Source of the DNA: UBA6168 sp964573725
Lineage (GTDB): Bacteria; Bacteroidota; Bacteroidia; Chitinophagales; Saprospiraceae
DNA: 64,000 bases
NCBI GenBank assembly: GCA_964573725.1
Contig: CAZNLJ010000001.1
Coordinates: forward strand, 166,096 to 230,095
Direction: 5' to 3'
Shown: piece after piece, positions 50,638-58,895 of the stretch
How positions within the stretch are numbered: position 1 is the stretch's first letter
How the letters are laid out: every line of letters starts with the position of its first letter
The notes under the pieces: model-generated
The model's input: only the letters and a program-made list of their open reading frames with translations
What the model was told of the DNA's origin: nothing
Databases searched by the model: none
Translations under genes and position numbers: made by a program

Positions 50638-53600
50638 TCAGAAGACCACCTGGACGCCCCCCAGGAGGGTCCTGGCCAAGGGGTAACCGCCGTAGTCGAT
50701 ACCCTGCAGGAGATGGCTTTGTCCGAAGGCGTTGACCTCCGGGTCGTACCCCCGGTATTTGGTGAAGGTCAGGGCATTGTTGGCGGAGGCATAGATCCGG
50801 CAACGGGACATGCGGACCTTCCGCAACCAGGCGTCCGGCAGGGCATACCCGAGGGTGACGTTTCGCAGCCGGACAAAAGAGCCGTCCTCGACCTGAGCGT
50901 CGCTGAAGGTGTTGCGTTCCGAGGGCCCCACCTTCGGATAAATTCCACCCGGATTGTCGGGCGTCCAACGGTTGTCGTAGAACTCCCTGAGCACATTGGT
51001 CTCGGCATGCAGGGAACCGATTTCGAAGAGATAGGCGTTGACGATCTCGTTGCCATGGACGCCTTGCAGGAAGAAAGACAGGTCCCAGCCTTTCCAGCTG
51101 AACTTGTGGGTCATCCCCCAGGTAAAATCGGGATTGGCGTTTCCGATGACGGTGCGGTCTGCTTCGTCGATGACACCGTCCGGTTGACCGGTCAGGTTCC
51201 CCTGGGCATCCCGCGAATTGATGTCGCGATACCGCCGGTCACCGGCCTTGGGGGTCTGGGACTTGAGGGCCGGTCCGTTGGCGGCTTCCTCCGCGGTTTG
51301 GAAAATGCCATCCGTTTGCAGGCCGAAGAAGGTGCCGATCGGCTGGCCGACGCGCAGGATGCTCCAGCCGGCGGGCACTTGCAGGACGCCGGGCACGGGG
51401 ATGTCGTCCTCCCCGGAGAGGGCGGTGATTTCGTTCCGGTTGATTGAAAAATTCAGGTCCGTCTGCCAGGTAAAGGCGCCGGTCAGGTTCCGGCTGTTGA
51501 CCGCCAGTTCCAGGCCCCTGTTCCGCAGGCCACCGATGTTGGTCAGGAACCCGCTGAATCCGGAAGTGACCGGAAGGGGGGCATACAACAGCAGGTCCCG
51601 GGTATTCTTTTCATAGAAGTCGATGGTGAGGGCCAGTCGTCCGTCGACAAACTCCGCATCCACGCCGGCATCCAGCTGATGGGTGCGCTCCCACCGGAGG
51701 TCCGGATTGGGATAGCGGAGCGGTTCCTGGCCCAGATAGGGTTCCGTGTTGTTGAAGACCCCCTGGCCGAGGGGGCCGACGGTAGCCAGGGAGGCATAGG
51801 GGAAGATATCCTGGTTGCCGATGATCCCGTAACTGACGCGGGCCTTGAGGGTGGAGAGCCATTCCAGGGATTGGAGGAAAGGTTCCTCGTGGATTTTCCA
51901 GGCGACGGCGCCGGAGGGGAAAAAGCCGTACTTATTGTTGGCGCCGAATTTGGAGGAGCCGTCCATCCGGCCGGTCAGGGTCAGGAGCCATTTTTCATCC
52001 AGCGTATAATTCAAGCGACCCAGATAGGAGACGATGCCCCAGCTCAGTTCCCCGTTACCGGCGGGTTGCGGGTTCAACCCGTTGCCGAGGTTATGCCAGC
52101 CGGTCCGGTTGTCGGGAAAATCGAGGGTGAAGGCAAAGAGGCGTTCGGCATGATAGCCTTGGTAGGTATTGCCGACGAGCGCATCCAAGGCATGTCTGCC
52201 GCCCCATTTCCGGTTGTAGTGGAGGGTGAATTCGGATAGCCAGGAGTAGCCGTCCACAGTGGCGACGACGGCAGCGCCGTTATTGGTTTCGGCGCGTTTC
52301 AGGAAATTCGGGACGAAGCGGTTTTCCTTGACGGAGAAGGCGTCCGCACCGATGCTTGCCTTGAGCTCCAGGCCGGGTGCCAGCCGCAGCTGACCGTATG
52401 TGTTGGCGACGATGCGGCCATTGTGGGCGATGTTGTCGGTCTCCCGGGCATCGGCCACCGGATTGCCGATGTTGCGGCCCCGGTCGTCCTGGAAGGTATA
52501 CCCGCCGGCCCGGGTACTGTCGAGGACCGGCAAGGTCGGCGGGAACAGCAAGGCCGCGGTGGTGGCGCCCGGCAACAGCACCCCGGTACCGGGGCTTTGG
52601 GCGCCGGTCAGGACACCCCGCGAGTTGATGTAACTGATGCTGAGACTGGTACCCATGCGGAAAGCAGGCGACACCTCGTGGTCCACATTGGAACGCAGGG
52701 TGAAACGTTCGAAATCGGAATTCAGGATGATCCCCTCCTGCCGGTAGTAGCTGCCGCTGGCGGAAAATTGGGTTTTTTCATTCCCGCCGAGGGCGCTGAG
52801 TTGGTAGCTCTGCATGGGGGCACGGCGGAAGATGGCCTCCTGCCAATCCGTTCCGGCGCCCAATTTCTCGGGGATGATGTAGCGGACATCCAGCGGAAGT
52901 CCGGTTGTGTTGCTGTATTCGTTCATGTACCGGGCGAAGGTCTCCCCGTCCAGCAGCCCAAGGGTACGGGTCACGTCCTGGATCCCCGCATAGGTGTCGA
53001 AAGTGACGGAAGAACGTCCTGCCTTCCCCCGGCGGGTAGTGATCAGCACGACACCGTTGGCGCCGCGGGACCCGTACATGGCGGTGGCGGAAGCATCCTT
53101 GAGGATTTCGATCCGTTCGATATCCGCCGGATTGATGGCGGCCAATGCATTCAATCCGGGACCGGCATTGCCACCTGCATTGACCTGCCCGTTGTCGCTG
53201 GTCACCAGCATACCGTCGATGACGAACAAAGGTTCGTTACCGGCGTTGATGGAACTGCTCCCCCGGATGCGGATGGAAGTCTGTCCGCCCGGACGGCCGC
53301 TTACCTGCTGGACCTGGACGCCCGCCACCCTGCCCTGCAGGGCCTGGTCCAGGGATACCGGTGCCACCCGCTTGATGTCCTCTTCCGAAACCGTGGCGAC
53401 GGAACCGGTCAGGTCGCTTTTCCGGACAGTCCCGTACGCCACCACGACGACGTCCTGGAGCAAGCGGGAAGCCGATATCAGCTCCACCGACAGGTCACGC
53501 CCCTCCGCAACGGGAATTTCCAGCGTTTCGAAACCGAGATAACTGAATTGGAGGATGGCATCCGCAGGCGCTTCGAGTCGGAAGAAGCCCTGCTCATCCG

Positions 53601-53766
53601 TGATGGTGCCGTTGTCCGTACCTTTGACCAGGATGTTGACGCCGGGTAAGGGGAATCGGTCCTCCGCGGAGATGACCGTGCCGGTTACGGTTTGGGCCGC
53701 CGTCCAGCCGGCGCAAAAAAAGAACAGGCCGGCTGCAAGCAGCCAGGAAAATGATTTTAGTTGCAT
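50638..53766 (-). CDS. SusC/RagA-family TonB-dependent outer-membrane transporter
   Basis: 1042 residues with a signal peptide (LLAAGLFFFCAGWTAAQ). A carboxypeptidase-regulatory-like domain (about 25–100, VTGTVISAEDRFPLPGVNILVKGT) is followed by the plug (about 110–230, with AYGTVRKSDLTGSVATV, ALQGRVAGVQVQQVSGRPGG, SIRIRGSSSINAGNEPLFVIDG) and a 22-strand barrel. The C-terminus GGYPLARTLLGGVQVVF is the usual one. There is no STN signalling domain at the N-terminus, consistent with regulation by the neighbouring GntR protein rather than an anti-sigma/ECF pair. It imports glycans energised by TonB together with SusD downstream. It begins 116 bases after gntR. Confidence 0.96.
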   Translation of the reverse strand: MQLKSFSWLLAAGLFFFCAGWTAAQTVTGTVISAEDRFPLPGVNILVKGTDNGTITDEQGFFRLEAPADAILQFSYLGFETLEIPVAEGRDLSVELISASRLLQDVVVVAYGTVRKSDLTGSVATVSEEDIKRVAPVSLDQALQGRVAGVQVQQVSGRPGGQTSIRIRGSSSINAGNEPLFVIDGMLVTSDNGQVNAGGNAGPGLNALAAINPADIERIEILKDASATAMYGSRGANGVVLITTRRGKAGRSSVTFDTYAGIQDVTRTLGLLDGETFARYMNEYSNTTGLPLDVRYIIPEKLGAGTDWQEAIFRRAPMQSYQLSALGGNEKTQFSASGSYYRQEGIILNSDFERFTLRSNVDHEVSPAFRMGTSLSISYINSRGVLTGAQSPGTGVLLPGATTAALLFPPTLPVLDSTRAGGYTFQDDRGRNIGNPVADARETDNIAHNGRIVANTYGQLRLAPGLELKASIGADAFSVKENRFVPNFLKRAETNNGAAVVATVDGYSWLSEFTLHYNRKWGGRHALDALVGNTYQGYHAERLFAFTLDFPDNRTGWHNLGNGLNPQPAGNGELSWGIVSYLGRLNYTLDEKWLLTLTGRMDGSSKFGANNKYGFFPSGAVAWKIHEEPFLQSLEWLSTLKARVSYGIIGNQDIFPYASLATVGPLGQGVFNNTEPYLGQEPLRYPNPDLRWERTHQLDAGVDAEFVDGRLALTIDFYEKNTRDLLLYAPLPVTSGFSGFLTNIGGLRNRGLELAVNSRNLTGAFTWQTDLNFSINRNEITALSGEDDIPVPGVLQVPAGWSILRVGQPIGTFFGLQTDGIFQTAEEAANGPALKSQTPKAGDRRYRDINSRDAQGNLTGQPDGVIDEADRTVIGNANPDFTWGMTHKFSWKGWDLSFFLQGVHGNEIVNAYLFEIGSLHAETNVLREFYDNRWTPDNPGGIYPKVGPSERNTFSDAQVEDGSFVRLRNVTLGYALPDAWLRKVRMSRCRIYASANNALTFTKYRGYDPEVNAFGQSHLLQGIDYGGYPLARTLLGGVQVVF

Positions 53767-53882
53767 GACTTACCACTTTTGGAACGGCAGCGGCATTTCA
53801 CCGTCCGTTGTTAGCTTGTTATCTCCGGTCGGAATACGGCGGCTTCCGCCCTACCCTATCCTGTTTTGGTGCAAAGCGCCCT

Positions 53883-54614
53883 TCAGCTCCTGCCGATATC
53901 GATGGAGTAGGTGAACCCGTCTCCCCGGTAGTAGACCTTGTTGTACTCTACCATCCTGCCGTCCGAGTCGCAGACGGAACGGGCCCGGAACAAGACGGGA
54001 GCCCCTGTTTCGATGTCCAGGCGCTGCGCCAGCGATTCCTCCGCCCGGATGGCGCTGATTTCCTCCCGGGAAACGGCGGCCAGCACCCCATGGTCCTCTT
54101 CCAGCATCTGATACAAGGGCCGGTCGAAGGATTCCTGTCCCGACAAGGGGATGCGGGGGTGGAACCAGGAAATGGAAAGCAGGCAAGGACCGGCTGCCGT
54201 CCCCCGCAAACGGGAAAGGCACATGACCTTGGAACCCGGCCGCAGGTGCAACGCTTCGGCAACTTCCTCGTTGGCAGGGATCGCCGAAACGGACACTTCG
54301 TAATTGACGACCGCCAGGCCCCGGTTGGCCATCTCCCTGGTAAAGCTCCACCAACTGTCCAGCCGGGTCGATATGCGTCGGCCGGCCACCACGGTGCCGA
54401 CCCCTTTCTTCCGGATCAGCAGCCCTTCGTTCACCAGTTTGCTGAGGGCATGCCGGACCGTATTCCGGGCCACCCCCAGGCGCTGGGCCAACTCCACCTC
54501 CTTCGGCAGGTATTCGCCGTTGCGGTACTGCGGCTCTTCTATCAATTCCCGCAACATCTTCTCCACCCGGCTGTGCAAGGGCTCCTTTCCCGCCTTGTCT
54601 ATCCGTAGCTGCAT
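53883..54614 (-). CDS. GntR-family (HutC subfamily) transcriptional regulator
   Basis: 243 residues from ATG 54614. Winged helix about 5–75: EPLHSRVEKMLRELIEEPQYRNGEYLPKEVELAQRLGVARNTVRHALSKLVNEGLLIRKKGVGTVV. From about 95 the UTRA ligand domain with the strand pattern KVMCLSRLRGT…PCLLSISWFHP and VLFRARSVCDSDGRMVEYNKVYYRGDGFTYSIDI, typical of HutC members that bind sugars, often sugar phosphates. It heads the minus-strand run that continues into susC. A perfect palindrome of the HutC type covers its own start site, so it is probably self-repressing and controls the whole locus. ATG 54686 is an alternative start but would lie upstream of the predicted promoter. Confidence 0.92.
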   Translation of the reverse strand: MQLRIDKAGKEPLHSRVEKMLRELIEEPQYRNGEYLPKEVELAQRLGVARNTVRHALSKLVNEGLLIRKKGVGTVVAGRRISTRLDSWWSFTREMANRGLAVVNYEVSVSAIPANEEVAEALHLRPGSKVMCLSRLRGTAAGPCLLSISWFHPRIPLSGQESFDRPLYQMLEEDHGVLAAVSREEISAIRAEESLAQRLDIETGAPVLFRARSVCDSDGRMVEYNKVYYRGDGFTYSIDIGRS

Positions 54615-54620
54615 GTAAGA

Positions 54621-54634
54621 TATGTTTAAACATA
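54621..54634. promoter_or_regulatory. GntR/HutC-type operator over the gntR start site
   Basis: TATGTTTAAACATA is a perfect 14-bp palindrome. Its core GTTTAAAC fits GT-N-TA-N-AC, the core I recall for HutC-subfamily GntR regulators. It lies 7 bases upstream of the gntR ATG and just downstream of the -7 element, so it spans the predicted transcription start; a bound repressor would stop transcription of gntR and what follows. Confidence 0.65.
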
Positions 54635-54635
54635 C

Positions 54636-54666
54636 CAAAGGTAATGTTTTTTTGAAATCCGCCAAA
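54636..54666 (-). promoter_or_regulatory. Promoter of gntR and probably the glycan locus
   Basis: On the minus strand, TTTG (54663–54666) is separated by exactly 19 bases from TACCTTTG (54636–54643), an exact match to the Bacteroidota promoter TTTG-N19-TAnnTTTG. Confidence 0.75.
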
Positions 54667-54952
54667 TAATTGTCATTATTTTCCATCGGGAGGCGGCGGG
54701 CCGGCCGGCAAGGCGGACGACGGGCTTTTCGCCCACCCGGCACTGGTGGGGTTGGAAAATTATATGCCGTGCAATGAACAAAGGCCAATCCCGTCACATA
54801 GTTAGGAAGAGGCTCGTCCGGTCGGATGCAGATCCGACGTAACGAGCGGCGGCCGCCGGGCACGACGGACCTGACGACAATCTACATACGACACCCTGCA
54901 TGCCACCCTTGCCCGGCGGTCCAGGTTCATCACTTCATCAAAACAACGCGCC

Positions 54953-55864
54953 ATGAATTCAAAGCAAGTTCAAACCATTGTCATCGTCGTCCTGCTGCTG
55001 CTCCTGTTGGGCGTAGGGTACTGGGGGTATCAGACCCACACGGAAAAGAACCAGCTGGCCGCATTGAACACCAACCTGAACACCCAGGTGGACGACCTGT
55101 CCCAACTGCGCGACGACCTCCGGCAGGAAGTCGACAGCCTGGAAACCGCCTACAGCAACCTGGCCCAGGAGAACGAGAGCCTCCAGGGTTCCCTGGCCGA
55201 AACGAAAAAGAAGCTGGACCAAAAGGATGCTTCCCTTCGCAAGCTCTCCAAACAGAACGCTTCGGAAAGCAAGAACCTGAAGGCCCAGATCGAGGAACTC
55301 ATGGCCGCCAAGTTGATGCTGGAGTCTTCCATCCAGGCCATCCAGGCGGAAAACGATTCCCTCCGTACGCTCACCGGACAATTGACGGAAGACCTCGCCT
55401 CCGCCAAATCGGAAAATGAGGCCTTGAACGCCCTCAACACCACTATCCAGGACGAGATCCGGAAACTCACCCTGGCCAACTTCAAGGCCAGTGCATTCCG
55501 GGTGGAGGTCGAACGGAAAAAACCCAGGGCCACGGCCAAGGCCGGCCGCGCCCGACGCATCATGGTCAGCTTCGACCTGACGGAAGTGAAGAAGGAATTC
55601 CAGGGACTCCGCCCCTTGTACCTGGTGGTGACGGACGACAAAGGCACGCCCATCAAAACGGAAAATCCGGTTCAGGCGCGGGTCAATGTCAACAACCAAG
55701 GCATGGATATCATCGCGGTCAAGATGCAGGAAGTCGATGTGGTTCAGAACCAGCGGCTTTCCTTCTCGCATGACCTGGAGGAAAAACTCCAATCGGGCTA
55801 TTACCGGGTAGCGGTCTATACGGATATCGGGCTGCTGGGCGCCTCCAGCTTCCGGCTCCAATAA
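54953..55864 (+). CDS. Membrane-anchored coiled-coil protein
   Basis: 303 residues. One membrane helix at 8–26 (IVIVVLLLLLLGVGYWGYQ), then an uninterrupted coiled coil from about 30 to 175 (heptads in LNTNLNTQVDDLSQLRDDLRQEVDSLE … SKQNASESKNLKAQIEELMAAKLMLESSIQA), and a C-terminal beta domain of about 115 residues (IMVSFDLTEVKKEFQGLRPLYLVVTDDKGTPI … GYYRVAVYTDIGLLGASSFRL). The domain would lie in the periplasm. Proteins of this plan occur across Saprospiria; their role is unknown, perhaps a spacer or envelope organiser. A strong terminator follows at 55959–56000. The next gene also encodes a coiled-coil envelope protein. Confidence 0.82.
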   Translation: MNSKQVQTIVIVVLLLLLLGVGYWGYQTHTEKNQLAALNTNLNTQVDDLSQLRDDLRQEVDSLETAYSNLAQENESLQGSLAETKKKLDQKDASLRKLSKQNASESKNLKAQIEELMAAKLMLESSIQAIQAENDSLRTLTGQLTEDLASAKSENEALNALNTTIQDEIRKLTLANFKASAFRVEVERKKPRATAKAGRARRIMVSFDLTEVKKEFQGLRPLYLVVTDDKGTPIKTENPVQARVNVNNQGMDIIAVKMQEVDVVQNQRLSFSHDLEEKLQSGYYRVAVYTDIGLLGASSFRLQ

Positions 55865-55958
55865 ATCCGGACCCGTTCCTCGCGGAATCGCCGCCGAACG
55901 CCCGGAACCGGTTGGTTCTCCGGATCCCGTGACCGCGGCCGACGCCGCCTTGCCCCCA

Positions 55959-56000
55959 CGAACGCCCCTCTCCCCACCGAGACGGGCGTTCGGCATTTTT
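55959..56000 (+). terminator. Intrinsic terminator of the coiled-coil protein gene
   Basis: CGAACGCCC (55959–55967) pairs perfectly with GGGCGTTCG (55984–55992) around a 16-base loop; GCA and five T (55996–56000) follow. Confidence 0.72.
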
Positions 56001-56113
56001 GCACGTACCAGCCCCGGCCGGCCTTCCGCACCGACTAGGTGTCAAGGGGGGCCTCCGAGTCCCCCTGCCGACCCGCTTTCCATCCCGATTCCGGACCGTT
56101 TGCACAAAGTCCT

Positions 56114-56121
56114 TATATTTG
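56114..56121 (+). promoter_or_regulatory. -7 promoter element of the OmpA-family gene
   Basis: TATATTTG matches TAnnTTTG exactly, 78 bases before ATG 56200. The best TTTG upstream (56099–56102) is only 11 bases away, so the -33 element is uncertain. Confidence 0.45.
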
Positions 56122-56199
56122 CAGCCGACCCCTGTCCATCCGGACTGCTTCCCCCCCGCTCCCGCAGCGGATCCGGCCAACCGTTCCAAACCATCCGCC

Positions 56200-57081
56200 A
56201 TGCATCATTTCCATCTTCGCACCTCAACCATCGGCACCGCGCTCCTGGCCGTCCTGTCGCTCACTTCCTGCGTCGGTAAGAAGCTTCACCTGTCGGAGTT
56301 GTCGGTCCGGGACAGCGTTTCGCAGCAACTCAACACCAGGGTGCTCGAACTGAACCGGGAAATCGCCGCCTTGAAATGGGACCTTGCGGAAAGAAAAGGG
56401 GAAAACAATGTGCTACGCGACCTTCAGGACAAACAGGATGCCCATATCGAACGACTCAAGACTGAAATAGAAAAATTGACGGACCAGTCGCTTTCCCAAC
56501 AACAATTGCTGGATATGCGTATCCAGTCGAAACAGGAAGCCCTTGACCAGGCGGATATGTTCATCCGGCAGGTTCGGACCGCCATCTCCGACCAGGAACA
56601 GGCTTTGGCCGCCGTCGCAGCGGAGCTCGTGGCATCGGTCCAACCCTTGGACAGCTCCCTATTTTTCACCACCCTCCTGGAAGATGCCGCGGTATTCGCC
56701 ATTTCCGATGCCCTTTTGTTCAAGCCCGGCAGCACCACCTTGGTGAAAACCGCCGCCCCGATCCTGGAAAAGGTCGCCGCCGTCCTGTCCGGACATCCCG
56801 AAATGAACATCCTCATCAAAGGCCACACCGACAACCAACCTGTCCGGGGCGGCTCCTTCGGCGACAACTGGAACCTGAGCGCCCAACGCGCCGCCGTCAT
56901 CACCCACATCCTTACCCGGGAATTCTATGTAAACCCCAGCCAACTGCTGGCTTCCGGCAAAGGTGAATTCGAACCCGTCGCCTCCAACGAATCGCCGGAG
57001 GGCCGCGCACAAAACCGCCGCATCGAATGGGTGGTGGTACCCAAGACCAGCCGCATCCTGCGCATGATCAAAGCCGATTGA
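56200..57081 (+). CDS. OmpA-family lipoprotein with coiled-coil stalk
   Basis: 293 residues from ATG 56200. Lipobox LSLTSC at about residue 22, a coiled coil from about 30 to 130 (QQLNTRVLELNREIAALKWDLAERKGENNVLRDLQDKQDAHIERLKTEIEKL), then an OmpA C-terminal domain from about 165: ALLFKPGSTTLVKTAAPILEKVAAVL, ILIKGHTDNQPV, WNLSAQRAAVITHILTREF, and NRRIEWVVVPK. It would tether the outer membrane to peptidoglycan with a long stalk. ATG 56200 follows a good -7 element. It sits after the other coiled-coil gene but behind its terminator, so the two are probably separate units. Confidence 0.9.
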   Translation: MHHFHLRTSTIGTALLAVLSLTSCVGKKLHLSELSVRDSVSQQLNTRVLELNREIAALKWDLAERKGENNVLRDLQDKQDAHIERLKTEIEKLTDQSLSQQQLLDMRIQSKQEALDQADMFIRQVRTAISDQEQALAAVAAELVASVQPLDSSLFFTTLLEDAAVFAISDALLFKPGSTTLVKTAAPILEKVAAVLSGHPEMNILIKGHTDNQPVRGGSFGDNWNLSAQRAAVITHILTREFYVNPSQLLASGKGEFEPVASNESPEGRAQNRRIEWVVVPKTSRILRMIKAD

Positions 57082-57330
57082 CCCGATTACCCGGTCGAAA
57101 TAGCCACATAGGTGCCCCTGGCCTCCGAAAGCCTGTGATTTTGGTCACCCATCCCCTTTTTATTGGAAAATCTTTCCGAACTTTCCAACCTTTCCCGACA
57201 CAGCGTTGTCTATATGGATGAATCCGTCAGGGATTCCTTCGCAGGTCCATCCCGACCGAGGCACATTGCAGCACCCCCAAAACACCGCCAAACAATGACA
57301 ACAAGACTACTTTCGCCAATCGACGACACC

Positions 57331-57576
57331 ATGAAAAAAATCGCTCCGAACCGTTTGTTGTGGTATGTCCTGATAGCCGTCAGTACCAGTTGTTACATCT
57401 ACCTCCAGACTTCCCCCTATCCGGTGGAAGCCCCCTACTCCAGCACCCGGCCCCATCCGTCCCAAGGCCTTGGGCAGCAGGAAGACCAGGCGGAACCCGC
57501 CCACATCATGCTCCCGGATGTGGACCTCGTCAAGAAAATCCTGAACCTTACCAAGGTGGTGAGCCGCAAATATTGA
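57331..57576 (+). CDS. Small exported or membrane-anchored protein, 81 residues
   Basis: MKKIAPNRLLWYVLIAVSTSCYIYLQ: positive residues and a hydrophobic stretch typical of a signal peptide or single membrane anchor, possibly with a lipoprotein cysteine (STSC) although followed by aromatic residues. The rest is short, Pro-rich, then a helix (ADVDLVKKILNLTKVV-like end). ATG 57331 was preferred over in-frame ATG 57295 because it starts directly with the charged n-region. I do not recognise a family. It lies between the OmpA lipoprotein and the convergent metallo-hydrolase. Confidence 0.5.
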   Translation: MKKIAPNRLLWYVLIAVSTSCYIYLQTSPYPVEAPYSSTRPHPSQGLGQQEDQAEPAHIMLPDVDLVKKILNLTKVVSRKY

Positions 57577-57662
57577 CGGCTCCGGCTGTCCATCCGCGGA
57601 CCTTTCCTCCAGCCTCCTCCGGACCGGCCATTCGGCCAGGTTCATTGGATCGGCCGTACCGT

Positions 57663-58562
57663 TCATCCAGGACCCTGCGGAGTCGACTTTTTCCAGAATC
57701 GCATCAGACCGGCAACGGACATCCAGGCGGGATTCGCATATCGGTACCGGAGCCGGTCCGCCTCCTCCACACCGGCGGCCGACAGCCTTTCCTCCACAAA
57801 CCGCTCGAACCGGGGGATGACCTCCGCTACGGGTGCCGATGCCAGGAAATAGGGCCGTATCCAAGCCGCCCAGGCCGCCAATTCCGCCCGGAGCGCCTCC
57901 AGGTGCTCGTCGACATCCGTCACTTCCCCGAAATGCGTCAAGAATAGGGAAGCCGGCTGCAGCGAGGACAGGCAGGCTATCGATTCCTCCCAGGCCGGAA
58001 TATCAATGTCGGGTGGCGGACAAGGCGGCTGTACCACGGCATGCGACCCGATTCGGATTCCCGCCACATCACCTGTAAAAACCGCTTTTCCAAACTGCCA
58101 GGCAATATGGTGCGAGGCATGTCCGGGCGTATGCCAGGCCCGGAACAGGTGCCCCCCCAGTACCAACGATTCGCTATGACCGACCGGTATCAGCCGGTCC
58201 GCCGGAATCGGACGCATCTCCCCCCACAACCGGTCCATGTCCGCCCCATAGATCATCCTGGCGGAAGCCATCAGCTTCTCCGGTTGCGCCAAGTGCCGGA
58301 CACCGACCGGATGCACGTAAATACTGGCACCAGCAGCCGCCAAGGCCCAGGCCGCACCGGCATGGTCCAGGTGTATGTGGGTCAACAGGACGTGCCGGAC
58401 ATCCTCCAGGCCGTATCCATGGCGTCGAAGCGCCTCCCGAAGGTTCGGAAGGGTCGCGTACGGCCCCGTTTCCACCAAGGTGACCCCATCGGTACCCGGG
58501 ACGGCAAATGCCGCCACGGCACCACTGGTACCCATGAACGTTAAATCCAATGTATGTATCAT
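57663..58562 (-). CDS. MBL-fold metallo-hydrolase
   Basis: 299 residues, cytoplasmic. The metal motif THIHLDH (61–67, H62, H64, D66, H67) is intact, with further ligands in HTPGHASHHI, FTGDVAGIRIG (Asp) and LTHFGE (His). The arrangement matches the glyoxalase-II/beta-lactamase-like hydrolases whose substrate is usually a thioester, lactone or phosphodiester. A helical C-terminal part from about 205 (VDEHLEALRAELAAWAAWI) is common in this group. No neighbour indicates the substrate; the gene stands alone on the minus strand between two plus-strand lipoprotein genes. An 8-bp inverted repeat lies 84 bases upstream of its start. Confidence 0.88.
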   Translation of the reverse strand: MIHTLDLTFMGTSGAVAAFAVPGTDGVTLVETGPYATLPNLREALRRHGYGLEDVRHVLLTHIHLDHAGAAWALAAAGASIYVHPVGVRHLAQPEKLMASARMIYGADMDRLWGEMRPIPADRLIPVGHSESLVLGGHLFRAWHTPGHASHHIAWQFGKAVFTGDVAGIRIGSHAVVQPPCPPPDIDIPAWEESIACLSSLQPASLFLTHFGEVTDVDEHLEALRAELAAWAAWIRPYFLASAPVAEVIPRFERFVEERLSAAGVEEADRLRYRYANPAWMSVAGLMRFWKKSTPQGPG

Positions 58563-58895
58563 GCCTTTTCAAAAAATACCCCTACCGACCGGGCGGTGCC
58601 TGACTTCGACACGGCCTATGACCTGTCGGGGACCGAAGGGCTCCCCCGACGGGACCTGCCCGTCGGAACAAACCCAATATTTTTTTGAGACCGAAACCAA
58701 AGGGGTAGGTTCTTCCGTTTAAGCAGGTCTGAGGTCGGATACGAAGGCACCGCCCATAGGACCAACCGTCCGGACGACGGCCGGCGTTCCGCCCTTCCCG
58801 ACGACCTGCGCTGCCGGCCTGTTTTCCGATGTAGCCATCGAACGGCCCCTTCCCCGTTCCGCCGGGATTAAAGTTACACGATAAAATCCAATGCC
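58563..58895. other. Divergent intergenic region
   Basis: Upstream of the metallo-hydrolase (minus) and of the lipoprotein (plus). Contains the inverted repeat at 58646–58666 and an A/T stretch at 58675–58687. No gene or convincing TAnnTTTG element. Confidence 0.45.
58646..58666. repeat. Perfect inverted repeat
   Basis: CCGACGGG (58646–58653), ACCTG loop, CCCGTCGG (58659–58666). The T-run that follows begins about 12 bases later, too far for a normal terminator; an operator or leader hairpin is possible. Confidence 0.45.

Larger units (their letters stand above)
54615..54952. other. Divergent region between gntR and the coiled-coil protein gene
   Basis: Holds the gntR promoter and operator at its left edge. 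The right part (54700–54952) shows no recognisable promoter for the plus-strand gene and no coding region. Confidence 0.5.
55865..56199. other. Intergenic region with terminator and promoter
   Basis: Contains the terminator of the coiled-coil gene and the -7 element of the OmpA gene, both listed separately. No coding region is seen. Confidence 0.55.

Noticed and set aside
54614..54863. Longer N-terminus for the GntR protein (start at 54686 or 54863)
   Set aside because: It would place the start codon upstream of the predicted promoter and add residues unlike the family.
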